Below, piece after piece: positions 41,336-43,121 of a stretch of DNA of 43,121 nucleotides (position 1 is its first letter; every line of letters starts with the position of its first letter). The position numbers were made by a program, and so were the translations under genes. This stretch comes from a virus: IMG/VR virus record IMGVR_UViG_3300040789_000082, positions 1-43,121 of that record. One strand, given 5' to 3'. The notes under the pieces were generated by a model. It made no database searches. It saw nothing but the letters and a program-made list of their open reading frames with translations, and was not told the origin of the DNA.

Positions 41336-41928
41336 TTCGGCTCATCCTTATATCCTTTTTGGTTTGGGTGTCAGCTGCTGCCTCATCGCAGGAAAGCTAC
41401 CGCGTAGCTCTAGTGAGTTGTCGGGACTTCGGGCAGGCTCAGTCCGGTCCCGGCTACACGGGGCGGCTAACGGACTTTGACTTGTTCAGCGATCGCTTCT
41501 TCTATCCCAATGCCGTACAGATGGGGGATAGCCTGCTGGACGGGCGGGCCTACCTCTACCGTATAGTCGAAATACTAGCGCCGGCCGCACCGGGATCGGT
41601 AGATGTGCGGGTGGTGCCTGCTAGTGGAGCCAATGGTGCGCCGGTCGGGCGCGGGGCTGTCTTTGACGGTCTGCCAGCAGGACTGCTCCCTCCTCTGCCA
41701 ACAAATACCGGCCAGGCAGCACCCTCTACCGCAAGTCGTATCGCTCTGGAAAATATTGTACTGATAGGTAGGTCGCTGGCCCGCACGACCATCGAAGCGA
41801 CCAACCAACAGGACGCGGCTAACCAGGGTATAACTCGTAACCAAGCCTTCCGGGCCGCTGATCCCAACACCATGGGCGAACAGCCGGGCACCATCATTAT
41901 CTGCACCACCTGCCCCACGGGCAACTAA
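41332..41928 (+). CDS. Signal-peptide protein with shared C-terminal motif
   Basis: A 198-residue protein with a clear Sec signal (MIRLILISFLVWVSAAASSQ). Its C-terminus has DAANQGITRNQAFRAADPNT, the same motif pattern as in the fibre paralogues at both window ends (DAANxGxxxxxxFxAADPN), followed by a CTTCPTG tail. The shared ending suggests a common assembly or anchoring partner. It overlaps the preceding gene by 4 bases and lies 10 bases before the next. Confidence 0.6.
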   Translation: MIRLILISFLVWVSAAASSQESYRVALVSCRDFGQAQSGPGYTGRLTDFDLFSDRFFYPNAVQMGDSLLDGRAYLYRIVEILAPAAPGSVDVRVVPASGANGAPVGRGAVFDGLPAGLLPPLPTNTGQAAPSTASRIALENIVLIGRSLARTTIEATNQQDAANQGITRNQAFRAADPNTMGEQPGTIIICTTCPTGN

Positions 41929-41938
41929 TCATCAACTC

Positions 41939-43121
41939 ATGAAGCAGTTTCTTTCCCTACTCTTCCTGCTCGCCATTAGCCTGACGGCCGGAGCGCAGGT
42001 CCAACTCATCAGCCCCTCCCCCGGTGGGGGTATCAGCTACACGGACGGAGACCCCGATCTCTGCGCCGAACTGCTGGTACAACAGGCCGGCGAGACCCGC
42101 TATGCGATCGACGTGACGACGAATACCGCCTACAAGTACGTAACCTTCGAGGCCCGCCTGGACGGCAACCGCTGGGACCCCATTCAGGAGACCGACGATC
42201 AGACCGGCGTCGAAGTGCTCCTCAGCCAAGTCAATGGCATTCAGGGGGCTAACGTGCAGGCCGAACTCGAAAGCATAAGGGCTGCACTGGCCTCCGGCGG
42301 CGATGCCTGGGGTGCGCAGGTCGTACAGTCTGACGCCAGCCTGAACGGAGACGGCACGGGCGGCAGCCCGCTTTCCGTGAATCAGGCCTCCATCAATACC
42401 AGCCAGATCAACAACGATGCCGGCTTCGTTACCGCAGTCGATCAGGCGGATGTAGTTGGTGGTACGGGCATCGATGTGCAGCAGAACGGTACAGAGTTCA
42501 CGGTGAGTAACACCGCCCCCGACCAGACCATCACCATTCAGGACGGCGGTAACGGCAATGTAAGCGTTGGCGGCACCTACCCCAACTTCACCATCAATAC
42601 TCCCAACAACCTGGACAATAGCCCCACCAACGAAGCACAAACGTTACAGGGCACCAGCTCAGGCGGCTCTGCAGCTATTCAGGTCAGCTCGGTTAGCGGG
42701 CAGGGGGGCGGCACGGTACGGGTGAAGGGCACCGGCGGGATTGCCACCAGCCTCGATGTGGACAACAACGTCGTCATCGACGGCTCGGGCATTCAGGGGA
42801 CGGGCGACGGCAACAACCTGGATGAGCGCGAAGAACTCAGCCTGACCGAGCCGGCCGGCGGGCAAGTACAATTCAATCTGACCACGAACGGCGGTACGGT
42901 CGGCAACCGGGGTACGGCCATCGTCACGGTCGGTACTTCTAATCTCGGTATTGAACTGGTCGGCAATACCATCACCATCACCGACCTGAAGTATACCGGC
43001 ATTGTAGCCAGGAACCCTACCGACGCGGCCAATAAGGGGGTGCCGATCGGCAAGGAGTTCATCACCGCCGACCCCAACGACATGGGCCAGCCGGCCGGCG
43101 TATCGATTGAGCGTACCCAGT
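41939..43121 (+). CDS. Tail-fibre-like protein, copy B (3' end at window edge)
   Basis: The frame runs from ATG 41939 to the last base, 394 codons; the final T is probably the first base of the stop. Residues 1-20 are a Sec signal peptide (MKQFLSLLFLLAISLTAGAQ). The rest is low-complexity and Gly/Asn/Thr-rich, with NTSQINNDAGFVT and the DAANKGVPIGKEFITADPND C-terminal motif. It is about 87% identical to copy A by eye (roughly 34 differences in 265 residues), with one 105-bp block identical in DNA. Confidence 0.75.
   Translation, partial: MKQFLSLLFLLAISLTAGAQVQLISPSPGGGISYTDGDPDLCAELLVQQAGETRYAIDVTTNTAYKYVTFEARLDGNRWDPIQETDDQTGVEVLLSQVNGIQGANVQAELESIRAALASGGDAWGAQVVQSDASLNGDGTGGSPLSVNQASINTSQINNDAGFVTAVDQADVVGGTGIDVQQNGTEFTVSNTAPDQTITIQDGGNGNVSVGGTYPNFTINTPNNLDNSPTNEAQTLQGTSSGGSAAIQVSSVSGQGGGTVRVKGTGGIATSLDVDNNVVIDGSGIQGTGDGNNLDEREELSLTEPAGGQVQFNLTTNGGTVGNRGTAIVTVGTSNLGIELVGNTITITDLKYTGIVARNPTDAANKGVPIGKEFITADPNDMGQPAGVSIERTQ

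Noticed and set aside
42325-43121. Simple terminal overlap proving a closed circle
   Set aside because: The identical block is only 105 bp and is not at the very end; the remaining sequence diverges, so this is a paralogue, and joining the ends directly would break the reading frame.
1-43121. tRNA genes or a diversity-generating retroelement
   Set aside because: I saw no tRNA-like cloverleaf and no reverse transcriptase or variable/template repeat pair; a tRNAscan and a covariance search would settle it.

Overview
The window is almost certainly the near-complete genome of a temperate tailed phage of the phylum Bacteroidota, or such a prophage cut at its two ends. Recognisable genes include a tyrosine integrase, divergent repressor/Cro-type regulators, a primase-helicase, SSB, an m5C methyltransferase, a P22-type antirepressor, a GH108-type lysozyme, a ClpP-like head protease, a capsid protein, a large terminase, a portal and a 961-residue tape measure. 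A long tape measure without a visible sheath gene suggests a siphovirus-like particle. No host genes, rRNA or tRNA were seen. The host assignment rests on missing Shine-Dalgarno sequences, TTTG-type -7 promoter boxes and protein families I know mainly from Bacteroidota phages. The high G+C suggests a Saprospiria/Lewinella-like host, but that is inference.

Both ends lie inside two copies of the same tail-fibre-like gene. Bases 1-105 equal 42325-42429 exactly, and the rest of the two copies is about 87% identical in protein. The simplest reading is a circular or circularly permuted genome broken at a repeat, with a few hundred bases missing.

Layout. 0-3.4 kb and 38.3-43.1 kb: tail fibre/adhesin-like genes, several with N-terminal Sec-type signal peptides. 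3.4-4.0 kb: two small membrane proteins. 4.0-7.0 kb: putative baseplate/tail proteins. 7.0-10.5 kb: portal and connector-type genes. 10.6-14.0 kb: tape measure. 14.0-16.6 kb: integrase and two XRE regulators (minus strand), an operator region rich in inverted repeats, and a Cro-like gene. 16.7-24.4 kb: early/replication operon. 24.4-27.3 kb: an array of three gene cassettes separated by conserved hairpin repeats that look integron-attC-like. 27.3-30.7 kb: lysozyme, a GGTTACA repeat cluster, a membrane PAS protein and two unassigned genes. 30.8-35.0 kb: head and tail-tube genes. 35.1-38.1 kb: terminase module.

Three signals stand out. (1) A phage-specific promoter family, GTCCTT(T/G) about 30 nt upstream of a TTTG-like box, precedes eight late transcription units. 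In most, the start codon is so close that the mRNA would be leaderless. (2) A second, conserved-looking protein is encoded in another frame inside the methyltransferase gene. (3) A hairpin-delimited cassette array carries the methyltransferase, the antirepressor and a small membrane protein.
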